Assembly: GCA_900107185.1 (NCBI GenBank)
Contig: FNPA01000008.1
Coordinates: 1 to 64,000 of the forward strand
Reading direction: 5' to 3'
DNA length: 64,000 bases
DNA from: Ruminococcaceae bacterium YAD3003
GTDB lineage: Bacteria; Bacillota; Clostridia; Saccharofermentanales; Saccharofermentanaceae
Position 1 is the first letter of the stretch. The number at the start of each line of letters is the position of its first letter. Made by a program: the position numbers and the translations under genes. Below the pieces are notes generated by a model that saw only the letters and a program-made list of their open reading frames with translations, made no database searches and had not been told where the DNA came from. Shown one piece after another: positions 26,421-34,553 of the stretch.

Positions 26421-26780
26421 ATGAAGTTTTTTAAAGGCAAGTGCGGAACTGTTGTAACTAAGCTTTTCGAGACCGAATGTGAGGGCGGTCCTCTCGAAGA
26501 ACTCATTCCAAACACCACTGATGCTGCCGGCGAGAAGCATGTTCCCGTCATAAATATTAACGGCACAGAAGTTACTGTATCTGTCGGAGAAGTAGCTCAT
26601 CCTATGTTGGATGCTCACTACATTACTTTCGTAGCTCTGGAAACAGATAAGGGCTCTATTATCAGACAGCTTAAACCCGGAGAAGAACCTGTTGCCAAAT
26701 TTACGATCGGTGCTGATGAAAAAGTAATTGCGGCTTATGAATACTGCAATCTTCATGGTCTTTGGAAGGCAGAAGCATAA
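26421..26780 (+). CDS. Superoxide reductase (neelaredoxin-type desulfoferrodoxin)
   Basis: 119 residues, the class II form without the N-terminal desulforedoxin domain. The iron-site ligands can be read: Glu38-Lys39-His40 in GEKHVPVI, His60 and His66 in EVAHPMLDAHYITF, Cys109 and His112 in YEYCNLHGLW. It reduces superoxide to hydrogen peroxide without making oxygen, a hallmark of anaerobes. I chose the ATG at 26421 because GGGAGG lies upstream; earlier in-frame ATGs overlap the promoter. Single gene. Confidence 0.96.
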   Translation: MKFFKGKCGTVVTKLFETECEGGPLEELIPNTTDAAGEKHVPVININGTEVTVSVGEVAHPMLDAHYITFVALETDKGSIIRQLKPGEEPVAKFTIGADEKVIAAYEYCNLHGLWKAEA

Positions 26781-26793
26781 TTATCAGATGTAA

Positions 26794-28011
26794 TTAAACT
26801 ATCTGGAAGATATAGAACTTCAGATAATCAGTTTCCGGAACATTCCACAGTATCGGATGATCAGGCGCCTGTGTTCTCGCCTCGATCTGTCTTAAACTGA
26901 CGCTGGCATCTCTAGCCGCTGAAACTAGCATCTTCCTGAATAATTCATCCGTCATGAAATGAGAGCATGAACATGTCGAGAGATAACCGCCTCTCGGCAG
27001 GAGTTTCATTGCCTTAAGATTTATCTCCTTATATCCCCTGCCGGCCGAATCAACAGTCTGTCTTGATTTGGTAAACGCAGGAGGATCGAGGATTATATAA
27101 TCGTATGAGTGATCCTTCTTCTCTGCCATTTTTGTCAACAGCTCGAAAACATCCTCGCACACATAATCTATCTTATCCTGAAGATTATTTCTCGCAGCAT
27201 TCGCCCTAGCCATCTCTATGGCTGTATCTGAGATATCTACACTGGTTACGTGCCTGGCTCCTGCCAATGCACAATTAAGTCCGAATGAACCGGTGTGCGT
27301 AAAACAATCAAGTACATTCTTATCTTTGGCAATCTTTGAAGCCGCGAGTCTGTTATATTTCTGATCTAAGAAAAAGCCTGTCTTCTGACCGTTTTCAACA
27401 TCTACAGAATACTTAATGCCATTTTCAACTATTTCCGTGATGCAAGAAAAGTCTTTGCCGTCATACCAGCCTTTATTAAGCTCAAGACCTTCCTTTTCTC
27501 TCAAAGTGAGATCGTTTCTCTCATAAATCCCCTTAAGAGGCTGTCCAATCTCTTCGAAAACATCTATCAATGCTCTATAGATTGCATCTTTATTCAATTC
27601 CAATCCAAGACTGGCAATCTGCGTAACGGCAATATCACCATATCTGTCACAGGTAAAACCCGGCATCTGATCTGCTTCGCCATGTACGATTCTGCAGCAC
27701 TTAAAATCTTCGCCCTGCATAACAGTCATGCGGTACTTTACTGCATAAAGGATACGTCTGTACCAGAACTTCTGATCAAATACATCATTACTGTTTCTGG
27801 AAATGATCCTGACCGTTATCTTAGACTTAGAATTATAAAAACCTGCACCCTGCCAGCTGGAACCCTCAAAACAATCTACAATTGCTCCATCCTGAGGATC
27901 TCCTTCACAGGACAATATTTCATCCCCGTAAACCCAGGGATGACCATTCTTCAGAGACCTCGCAGCCTTCGAAGTTATGCTTACTTTTGGAAAAGCCCTC
28001 TCAGATTTCAT
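26794..28011 (-). CDS. rlmI: Class I rRNA methyltransferase, RlmI-like
   Basis: 405 residues. An N-terminal PUA-like domain (KNGHPWVYGDEI), a central EEHEH-type segment, then the SAM domain: motif I LDCFTHTGSFGLNCALAGARHV, motif II VDISDTAIEMARAN, and motif IV YIILDPPAFTKSR, followed by CSCSHFMTDELF with the catalytic Cys region of m5C methyltransferases. This is the RlmI/YccW architecture, modifying cytosine 1962 of 23S rNA in E. coli. It starts 8 bp downstream of the preceding gene without its own clear ribosome binding site, so they are cotranscribed. Confidence 0.9.
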   Translation of the reverse strand: MKSERAFPKVSITSKAARSLKNGHPWVYGDEILSCEGDPQDGAIVDCFEGSSWQGAGFYNSKSKITVRIISRNSNDVFDQKFWYRRILYAVKYRMTVMQGEDFKCCRIVHGEADQMPGFTCDRYGDIAVTQIASLGLELNKDAIYRALIDVFEEIGQPLKGIYERNDLTLREKEGLELNKGWYDGKDFSCITEIVENGIKYSVDVENGQKTGFFLDQKYNRLAASKIAKDKNVLDCFTHTGSFGLNCALAGARHVTSVDISDTAIEMARANAARNNLQDKIDYVCEDVFELLTKMAEKKDHSYDYIILDPPAFTKSRQTVDSAGRGYKEINLKAMKLLPRGGYLSTCSCSHFMTDELFRKMLVSAARDASVSLRQIEARTQAPDHPILWNVPETDYLKFYIFQIV

Positions 28012-28018
28012 CTGCTGA

Positions 28019-28507
28019 TTATGCCCACGGATCAGAAGACTTAGGTGCTCTGATCATAGCAAGAAGCATCTGATCTTCGATGAACCACTGATTTGTTGAA
28101 GGCTTATGACGCAAGAGAATATGACGCTTGGAATCAGCACCTGAAGAAGAAATAAAAATCTTCATTCTTCCATCAATTACCTGATCAAAACCTCTCTCTG
28201 TTTCAACCGTATAAGGCATTGAAGGAGTATAGTCATTCTCAGGTGATGTTCCATTAAAGAATGAGCGGACTACATATTCCTGACCATCAGCCATTCTGTC
28301 TGCCAAAAACTGCTTCTCAAATGTGGATAATCCGTAAGGTCCCTTAAGGAATTCGAGCATCTCATATGTCTCTTCCTTATTAACCGGATAGTGCATCATT
28401 ACCGCAAGAAATAAAGCCGCTGTATATTCGGGTTCATTGAGTGAAGCCTGAGGCATAGCCTTGAGTTCTTCAAGATTAGCAGGGAGCTTATCAAATGTAA
28501 TAGTCAT
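28019..28507 (-). CDS. Conserved hypothetical protein (DUF6935-like)
   Basis: 162 residues. The segments YTAALFLAVMMHYPVNKEETYEMLEFLKGP, LSTFEKQFLADRMAD and NQWFIEDQMLLAMIRAP look like the family I know as DUF6935, common in gut Clostridia and of unknown function. No signal peptide or membrane segment. The ATG at 28507 has GGAGG in place, and an extended -10 promoter lies 50 bp upstream. It is in an operon with the rlmI-like gene. Confidence 0.78.
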   Translation of the reverse strand: MTITFDKLPANLEELKAMPQASLNEPEYTAALFLAVMMHYPVNKEETYEMLEFLKGPYGLSTFEKQFLADRMADGQEYVVRSFFNGTSPENDYTPSMPYTVETERGFDQVIDGRMKIFISSSGADSKRHILLRHKPSTNQWFIEDQMLLAMIRAPKSSDPWA

Positions 28508-28555
28508 AGAATTATCCTCCATACGTCATTCACGGATTAAATAAAACGCAGTTAG

Positions 28556-28564
28556 ATTATAACA
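28556..28564 (-). promoter_or_regulatory. Extended -10 promoter of the DUF6935-rlmI operon
   Basis: On the minus strand TGTTATAAT (TG-N-TATAAT). It lies directly after the terminator of the upstream gene, as expected for a new unit. Confidence 0.6.
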
Positions 28565-28568
28565 TTAA

Positions 28569-28601
28569 GACAGGGCATTCGGGTTAAACAAATGCCCTGT
28601 C
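28569..28601 (-). terminator. Terminator after the two-HTH regulator-like gene
   Basis: GACAGGGCATT / AATGCCCTGTC, an 11-bp stem with an 11-base loop. The T-run on the minus strand is weak (TTAATGTT). Confidence 0.65.
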
Positions 28602-28631
28602 CTAATGCACACGGAGATAAAAACGAACAAA

Positions 28632-29213
28632 TTAAACGGCGCTTCTCTTCTCTGACGGGATGTCATAAACGGTTACTACGCTGTTAAACGCCTTAATAAC
28701 CCTCTTAACCTTCTCACCGCCAACATTATACGTACTGCATATAGAATTAACTGACATGTGTTCGTAGCAATACAGAATAACAATACAGGTATTCTCAATA
28801 CTGCCACTCATCAGCGTATCAACCTTCTCCCAAAATTCACCGGTGGAAACCTCACACTTTACGGATCTGGTATCGTTAGGAAGCAACTCAATTCCCAAAC
28901 AATCAGAGTAATACTCCCAAACCAGCTCACATACTTTACTTACGTAACGTCTGATGGTCCTATGGTTATAAAAGGAATTATCTGCAATAGCCTGTTCAGA
29001 CTGTCTGGAACCTAAATATCCGGCAGCAGCCTCATACTCATGCGGCTTCATATGCGCAGATGCATACTCCAGCGCATTATAGATATTGTCCCTGATGCGG
29101 GCATAAATTACGGCATGTTCGGAATAACCATTATCAGCAAGTTTTCTGACAGCCTTATCAATCATATTCGGTCTTCTGAAAATGTCCTTCACTGTACAAT
29201 TAAACTTAATCAT
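28632..29213 (-). CDS. Unrecognised protein with two HTH-like helices (possible sigma-like regulator)
   Basis: 193 residues, soluble. Two regions look like helix-turn-helix units: AIADNSFYNHRTIRRYVSKVCELV (~75-98), preceded by a helix MKPHEYEAAAGYLGSRQSEQ as in sigma region 4, and MSVNSICSTYNVGGEKVKRVIKAFNSVV (~150-180) at the end. It might be a DNA-binding regulator in the shape of a sigma or phage-type activator, but I recognise no named family. AGGAG is well placed before the ATG. The 290 bp upstream are very AT-rich and include an imperfect palindrome of TATA-type repeats at 29380-29410. Confidence 0.75.
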   Translation of the reverse strand: MIKFNCTVKDIFRRPNMIDKAVRKLADNGYSEHAVIYARIRDNIYNALEYASAHMKPHEYEAAAGYLGSRQSEQAIADNSFYNHRTIRRYVSKVCELVWEYYSDCLGIELLPNDTRSVKCEVSTGEFWEKVDTLMSGSIENTCIVILYCYEHMSVNSICSTYNVGGEKVKRVIKAFNSVVTVYDIPSEKRSAV

Positions 29214-29507
29214 AAAAATACTCCTAATGAATCAATTTGCCTGTTGAATACAGAACAAATGTGCGATAACCTTATGGAGTAATCATATCACCACGTAGCG
29301 ACTCTGTAAATAGATTTTTTAGGACAATCACTACATATTGAGGTTTTGTAATATTTCAGTCGCAAAATACTCAATTCTCTAATATATAATATATTTAAAT
29401 ATATATTATCCTTTGCGTAAAAAAATTAATACTTCATTCATTTGGTGCTAACTTATTAAATCTGCATATATGTTAGAATGAATTCATAGTAAGTTATTGA
29501 GGTTTAT

Positions 29508-31817
29508 ATGAGGATACAATATCTTGGTGAGTTGATTATTATATCCTTATTTCTGGTAGCACTGATTGTTGCCGCGGTCTTCAAGCGGAAAAAATATTTT
29601 GAGCGTACAGCTACCAGTCTTTTCAATGTTTTGATCTCTATTATAGTTCCCCTGGCCGGAAACACTCTTGTTGTCACTTCCAGTTATGATTACCTGGCTA
29701 GTTCAGGATACATGCTCATGCTTTTAGGCGACTGTTTCGTCTGCTATAACCTCTTGATATTCATTATGGATTACTGTGGATTCAGATTCAGACATTCGCC
29801 GGTTCAATTTATAGCGATTACCGTACTTGGTGCCGTAACACTTTCGATAATACTTAACCCATTCTTTGGTCATATATTTGGAATGGAGCAGGTTTATTTC
29901 AGTGATGGTTCATATTATTATGCGCTCATTCCGCATTGGGGCATGCTCTTAAGTTTCAGCCTGATCCAATCCCTTTTTGTATTAATGATCGCGATTCTTA
30001 TAGATAAATGTCTTAAGATCTCCTCTGCTTATCACGAGAGATACGTCGTCATAATGATCGCCATGTTAACCTGCATGGCATTCCTGTTCTTTGTTTTTGC
30101 ACGCAATTCCATAAACAGAACTCTCATAGGTTATGTCATAAGCGGATTCCTTCTTTATGTTTTCACTTTCATCTATAAACCGCTCTTCATCAGAAGAAGA
30201 CTTGCAGATGCAGTAGTAGAAAACCACACAGACGGTATTATCTTCTACGATACTGACGCAAATGCACTTTATGCAAATGACAGAGCTTATACGATCCTGA
30301 ACATCAAATCAGGTAACCCCGATAAATGTACTGACAAACTTCTTGAGATCATGGGCGGCGCTGATTTAGGTGCTGATTTTGACATAGCCACAAAATACAA
30401 GGATGAAGGCAAAGAATTAACTTACCTCCGGATCAACCACCGTTTGATGAAAGATAAAAGAGATAAGGAAGTAGGTTCTTTCTTCTCTATTCATGACGAT
30501 ACAGAACAGGTCAATCTTAATGCCAAGAGAAAATATCTGTCTACTCACGATGAATTGACAGGTCTGTCCAACAGATTCAGTTTCGAAGAGCAGGTTAATG
30601 ACCTGTTGGAAGCTAATCCCGAGACGCCGTTCTACATGATCGTTTCAGACATTAACGACTTCAAGATGATCAATGACATATACGGAAGAGAAAAAGCAGA
30701 TCAGATTCTTAAAAAGATGGGTAAAGACCTCGAGCTTTTCTCTCATGCCGGCTCTGCTATCTGCAGATGGAGAGGTGACATTTTCTGTGCTTTCGCGAAG
30801 AAGGAAGAAATTGAACTGTCTGCAATAGAGAAGATTATAAAGGATGCATGGGCAAACTCAGATATAATCAGTTCCCCTATTGTTATCCATATTGGTGTTT
30901 TCGAGACTTCGCTCAAAGACAAGAATGAATCTATTACAGTAAGCGGAATGATCGACAGAGCTCAATTAGCTATCGCAGGAATCAAGAATGACTTTAACAG
31001 ATGTATAGCTATTTACGATGACAAACTCAGAGAAGACAAACTCTGGGAACAGCAGATTACGAGTGAACTCACTGGAGCAATCGCAGGCGGTCAGATCATA
31101 CCTTATCTGCAGCCTCAGTACGCTGCAAACGGAAGACTGGAAGGCGGAGAAGTATTGGTAAGATGGAATCATCCTACTGAAGGACTCCTCTCTCCTTTCA
31201 AATTCATTCCTATTTTCGAGAAGAACGGCCTTATCGCAACTATAGATGCATTTATTTGGGAAGAAGCGTGCAAGATTCTGGCTAACTGGGCCAAGAAGAC
31301 TGACGGTCACGAGAAGCTGAATCTCTCGATCAATATTTCTCCAAAAGACTTCTATTTCCTTGATATCTATAAGGTAATCACCAGTCTTGTTGAGAAATAC
31401 AATGTTTCGCCTCACCATCTGCATCTTGAGATCACTGAATCTTCAGTCATGAATAATGCAAATGAACATATCAAGGCTATCAACAATTTGCGTGAATATG
31501 GTTTCACAGTTGAAATGGACGATTTCGGAAGCGGTTATTCTTCCCTCAACATGCTCAAGGATATGCCGGTAGATATTCTTAAGATCGACATGGTATTCCT
31601 TGGTAAAACAGCTGATTATAAGAAGTCGAAGATCATATTGAATAGTATCGTTAACATGGCTAACAACCTCGATATGCCGCAGATTACCGAAGGCGTCGAG
31701 ACAAAGGAACAGTTCGATATGTTGAAGAGTATGGGATGCAAATTATTCCAGGGCTACTTCTTCTCCAAACCAGTTCCTCTGGAAGAATTCGAAAAACTTC
31801 CTCTTGTTTGGGAATAA
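29508..31817 (+). CDS. Seven-helix membrane sensor with PAS, degenerate GGDEF and intact EAL domain (c-di-GMP phosphodiesterase)
   Basis: 769 residues: about seven membrane segments (1-225), a PAS-like domain (~230-335, DGIIFYDTDANALYAN), a GGDEF domain (~340-505) whose active motif reads RGDIF at 422-426, and an EAL domain (~515-769). In the EAL part the metal-binding set looks complete: EVL (548-550), Asn in SINISPKDF, Glu in LEITESS (~641), DDFGSGYSSL (~671), Lys in ILKIDMVF and Glu in ITEGVET. It therefore probably degrades c-di-GMP, with the GGDEF domain as a non-catalytic, perhaps GTP-sensing, module. Single gene with a strong terminator. Confidence 0.92.
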   Translation: MRIQYLGELIIISLFLVALIVAAVFKRKKYFERTATSLFNVLISIIVPLAGNTLVVTSSYDYLASSGYMLMLLGDCFVCYNLLIFIMDYCGFRFRHSPVQFIAITVLGAVTLSIILNPFFGHIFGMEQVYFSDGSYYYALIPHWGMLLSFSLIQSLFVLMIAILIDKCLKISSAYHERYVVIMIAMLTCMAFLFFVFARNSINRTLIGYVISGFLLYVFTFIYKPLFIRRRLADAVVENHTDGIIFYDTDANALYANDRAYTILNIKSGNPDKCTDKLLEIMGGADLGADFDIATKYKDEGKELTYLRINHRLMKDKRDKEVGSFFSIHDDTEQVNLNAKRKYLSTHDELTGLSNRFSFEEQVNDLLEANPETPFYMIVSDINDFKMINDIYGREKADQILKKMGKDLELFSHAGSAICRWRGDIFCAFAKKEEIELSAIEKIIKDAWANSDIISSPIVIHIGVFETSLKDKNESITVSGMIDRAQLAIAGIKNDFNRCIAIYDDKLREDKLWEQQITSELTGAIAGGQIIPYLQPQYAANGRLEGGEVLVRWNHPTEGLLSPFKFIPIFEKNGLIATIDAFIWEEACKILANWAKKTDGHEKLNLSINISPKDFYFLDIYKVITSLVEKYNVSPHHLHLEITESSVMNNANEHIKAINNLREYGFTVEMDDFGSGYSSLNMLKDMPVDILKIDMVFLGKTADYKKSKIILNSIVNMANNLDMPQITEGVETKEQFDMLKSMGCKLFQGYFFSKPVPLEEFEKLPLVWE

Positions 31818-31821
31818 ATTA

Positions 31822-31849
31822 AAAGCGCCGGCATCAAGACCGGCGCTTT
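31822..31849 (+). terminator. Terminator after the GGDEF-EAL gene
   Basis: AAAGCGCCGG / CCGGCGCTTT, a 10-bp GC-rich stem with an 8-base loop and T-rich flanks; it may also act on the convergent gene ending at 31870. Confidence 0.92.
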
Positions 31850-31869
31850 CTTTATTATATATCTATCCC

Positions 31870-33192
31870 TTAACTTAACGTTTCCAGTACACCCGATAAA
31901 ATACATATTGCAACGTAAGACGCGGCGGTGAAAAGAATACCTGCTCTTATATGCGGCTTGTTGCGGTTAACCGTACAAATTGTCATTGCCGAAGCAAAAC
32001 CTAATGCAAGTGATCCCCACATTGCCAGAATTCTCTTAGGAGTATATCCGTATATGCTGTAGTAGAGTCCGAGCTTACTCATAGCAACTACTGCAAAGAT
32101 AATACTCTCAGCCATAAGAAGAGTTACCAGAATTCTCGCAGGCAAAGCAAACTTTCCGTCTTTATTTGTTTTCCCGAACAGGATGATCGCCAGATAAACA
32201 CACATGTTTACTGCCATAATACCAACGAGCTCGAAAAATCCTTCTCTGGCATAGTATGCAACGAGTTTGCCCTCAGGTACTGTTCCTGTAAAACCACCGA
32301 GCATATATGCCATTCTCTTAATAAAAAACAGAAGATATGCCAGAACGAAAGTGCCTGCTGCAACGTATACGATTACAGCGGAAACAGTCTTACCTTTACC
32401 CAGTATTCTGTTGAGCCAGGATGCAACTTTTCCTTCATTGTTTCCGTTTGACTTTGCAGTTCTGGAGAACAGACCATAGACGTAGAAACATACGGGTATT
32501 GCAAAGATCATTCTTACAAACACTTCGAACAGATTAACGTCGATTAAGTAGTCTTCAAGATTACTCAGAAAATCATCGAAGAACATTGCAATGTCTTCAT
32601 CGATAGATGCCATAAGACTTACTGAAATAATCATCAGGATGATCATTACAAAGATAAAGACAATCGCGCCAAGCGGATTTTTCTTAGGTGATGTAACCTC
32701 CCCGCTCTGATCCTGATTTTTCTTGAAGCACTGCCAGTCAATTATAAAATTCGGGAAACCGGCAAATGACTTAACATAAAAACCATCGATAAGATCCGCA
32801 ATGATAAAACCTGACGTCTTACCTCCGAGCAGCATATTGTTAGATACCAATACTGAGTAAACTGCACACAAATGCATTGCGAATAATGATAATTCAAGAC
32901 CCGGACCGAAAGAAGCAGTAAAAGCCGTCATGAACGTCATTACATACCAGAATATTGCTTCTGGTGAAAGGGCGCTCGCAGCGCCCCTCCTGCCTCTTCT
33001 AACAAACTCATTAACTATTATGAACACCAACGCCAGAATCGGATATGAAATCGTTATAAGGAAGTGTCCTGCCCCATTTGATGGATCGATCGAGAAATCA
33101 CCTGTACCATCGATCATAAACCTTATATAAGCGTATGCTAAGGGATAGGCCAGGAGAATTCCCAGCCTTTGAAATATAACTTTTTTGTCCAT
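31870..33192 (-). CDS. DUF4153/DUF4173-type polytopic membrane protein
   Basis: 440 residues with about 11 membrane segments. The block EGKLVAYYAREGFFELVGIMAVNM and the following long helices are typical of DUF4153/DUF4173 proteins, whose function is unknown. It lies 6 bp after a small HTH regulator and belongs to the three-gene operon DUF2975-HTH-DUF4153. GAGGA precedes the ATG. Confidence 0.82.
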   Translation of the reverse strand: MDKKVIFQRLGILLAYPLAYAYIRFMIDGTGDFSIDPSNGAGHFLITISYPILALVFIIVNEFVRRGRRGAASALSPEAIFWYVMTFMTAFTASFGPGLELSLFAMHLCAVYSVLVSNNMLLGGKTSGFIIADLIDGFYVKSFAGFPNFIIDWQCFKKNQDQSGEVTSPKKNPLGAIVFIFVMIILMIISVSLMASIDEDIAMFFDDFLSNLEDYLIDVNLFEVFVRMIFAIPVCFYVYGLFSRTAKSNGNNEGKVASWLNRILGKGKTVSAVIVYVAAGTFVLAYLLFFIKRMAYMLGGFTGTVPEGKLVAYYAREGFFELVGIMAVNMCVYLAIILFGKTNKDGKFALPARILVTLLMAESIIFAVVAMSKLGLYYSIYGYTPKRILAMWGSLALGFASAMTICTVNRNKPHIRAGILFTAASYVAICILSGVLETLS

Positions 33193-33198
33193 TTGTGA

Positions 33199-33402
33199 TC
33201 AGTCCTCTCTAAACTCGAGAATGTCTCCAGGCTGGCAATCCAGCGCTTTACATATGTCGTTGAGAGTTGAGAATCTAACTGCCTTCGCCTTCTGATTCTT
33301 AAGTATTGAAAGATTCGCCTGCGTTATCCCCACTTTTGCAGCCAATTCGCCGGAGGAGATTTTGCGTTTTGCCATCATTACATCAAGATTAACTATAATC
33401 AT
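33199..33402 (-). CDS. Small Cro/CI-type HTH regulator (YozG-like)
   Basis: 67 residues, a bare XRE-type helix-turn-helix: MMAKRKISSGELAAKVGITQANLSILKNQKAK, then the conserved FSTLNDICKALDCQPGDILEF. Such proteins are regularly paired with DUF2975 membrane proteins, as here (16 bp apart). The ribosome binding site is excellent (AAGGAGG). It is the likely ligand of the palindrome in the operon promoter (inference). Confidence 0.92.
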   Translation of the reverse strand: MIIVNLDVMMAKRKISSGELAAKVGITQANLSILKNQKAKAVRFSTLNDICKALDCQPGDILEFRED

Positions 33403-33418
33403 ATTTCTCCTCCTTCCC

Positions 33419-33871
33419 TCAGATCGTAAGATCCATTTCTTCCTTCATCGTAATGGCCTTAGCAAATACTGCTCTTACACTCATTACGACCAGTCCCATG
33501 AACAACGCTACTATTGAGAGTATCCACGCACCGTTCCAGATAAAACCGGCTCCGATACAGTCTACTGCTATAGCTACCAGAGCGCTGGTGATAATCATCA
33601 TGAGCTTTGTATTTGTCCTGTCAAAAACCACATCCTTGCTCATATTGGATAAGAGCTTCAAAAGCGAAAACAGAACAACGTAACCGCCAACAGTTCCAAG
33701 ATAGAACATTACTATAAGAGCTACGACTCTGAAAGTATCAAAAACGCCTGCCCAGCAATATGCAATATACTGTGTGATAACAACTCCGAAGATATCCGCT
33801 ACTACCGCCATAGCAATGAACAATATCGTTGCGATCTTTGTCCATTTAATGATTCCGTCATTATATCCCAT
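33419..33871 (-). CDS. DUF2975 membrane protein
   Basis: 150 residues with four membrane segments in the order and spacing of DUF2975 proteins (YIAYCWAGVFDTFRVVALIVMFYLGTVGGYVVLFSLLKLLSNMSKDVVFDRTNTK is the family core). First gene of the operon; GGAGGAAA lies before the ATG. Function unknown; the pairing with a small XRE regulator suggests a membrane-linked regulatory unit (inference). Confidence 0.88.
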   Translation of the reverse strand: MGYNDGIIKWTKIATILFIAMAVVADIFGVVITQYIAYCWAGVFDTFRVVALIVMFYLGTVGGYVVLFSLLKLLSNMSKDVVFDRTNTKLMMIITSALVAIAVDCIGAGFIWNGAWILSIVALFMGLVVMSVRAVFAKAITMKEEMDLTI

Positions 33872-33907
33872 AGACTTTTCCTCCGAAAATCAAACTCAAG
33901 CTAGCTT

Positions 33908-33945
33908 TATACCGGTATACTAACATAGCGTTTTTTGTTTTTCAA
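33908..33945 (-). promoter_or_regulatory. Promoter and palindromic operator of the DUF2975-HTH operon
   Basis: On the minus strand TTGAAA (33940-33945), a 17-bp spacer and TAGTAT (33917-33922). A perfect 12-bp palindrome TATACCGGTATA (33908-33919) overlaps the -10 and the transcription start, an ideal place for repression, probably by the operon's own XRE protein. Confidence 0.75.
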
Positions 33946-34019
33946 GAGTTTTTTATCGAATTTCGATATATTTTTTCTGTTAATTCAAAAATACTCATAA
34001 GTCAGCAACAGCGTACCGT

Positions 34020-34553
34020 TTACTGCACGTAAACAATAGCTGTCTTCTTACATGCAGTAATGATATTTAGTATCGAGGAATAAATAACACCGGAGCAGTA
34101 TATAAATACAGGCACTTCAACGTAATTGATAAACACGAGACAGAGAACCACCTGTGATATATTTCCTATACCCTGAGCCAGGTCTATCTTCCATCCGGGA
34201 TTGCCGTCACCTTTATTACTGTACGCACGCGCGAAATTCAGAACCGCTGCAACAAAATGAGCTGCTACAACGTAAATAATCATAATCATCTGCACCTGGT
34301 CAATAAGTAACGTAGCAAACATGCCCATATCAAACATTAATAATCCTAAAAGAAGAAACCATTTGCCACCGACCATATGCTGGGCATGAGTCATATAGTA
34401 AATCAAATACTTAAGGCCATAAAACGTCAGCCATAAACCTACGAACGCAGCTATTAGCAGGAAAGCGATTTCCGGTATGATCATCAGGAACAGCGCCGTC
34501 TGAATCGCAAATACGGCACCGATAATTGTCCAGACACGTTTTGTCTTGCTCAT
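34020..34553 (-). CDS. DUF308/HdeD-like membrane protein
   Basis: 177 residues with six short membrane segments grouped in pairs, as in HdeD/DUF308 proteins (FLLIAAFVGLWLTFYGLKYLIYY, LLGLLMFDMGMFATLL). It overlaps the preceding gene by 4 bases (ATGA) and has its own AGGAGG, so it is coupled to the DUF6765 gene. Function unknown. Confidence 0.75.
   Translation of the reverse strand: MSKTKRVWTIIGAVFAIQTALFLMIIPEIAFLLIAAFVGLWLTFYGLKYLIYYMTHAQHMVGGKWFLLLGLLMFDMGMFATLLIDQVQMIMIIYVVAAHFVAAVLNFARAYSNKGDGNPGWKIDLAQGIGNISQVVLCLVFINYVEVPVFIYCSGVIYSSILNIITACKKTAIVYVQ

Noticed and set aside
29376-29410. AT-rich palindrome as replication origin or operator
   Set aside because: The arms are imperfect and shifted; low-complexity TATA repeats explain it and no DnaA boxes were noticed.
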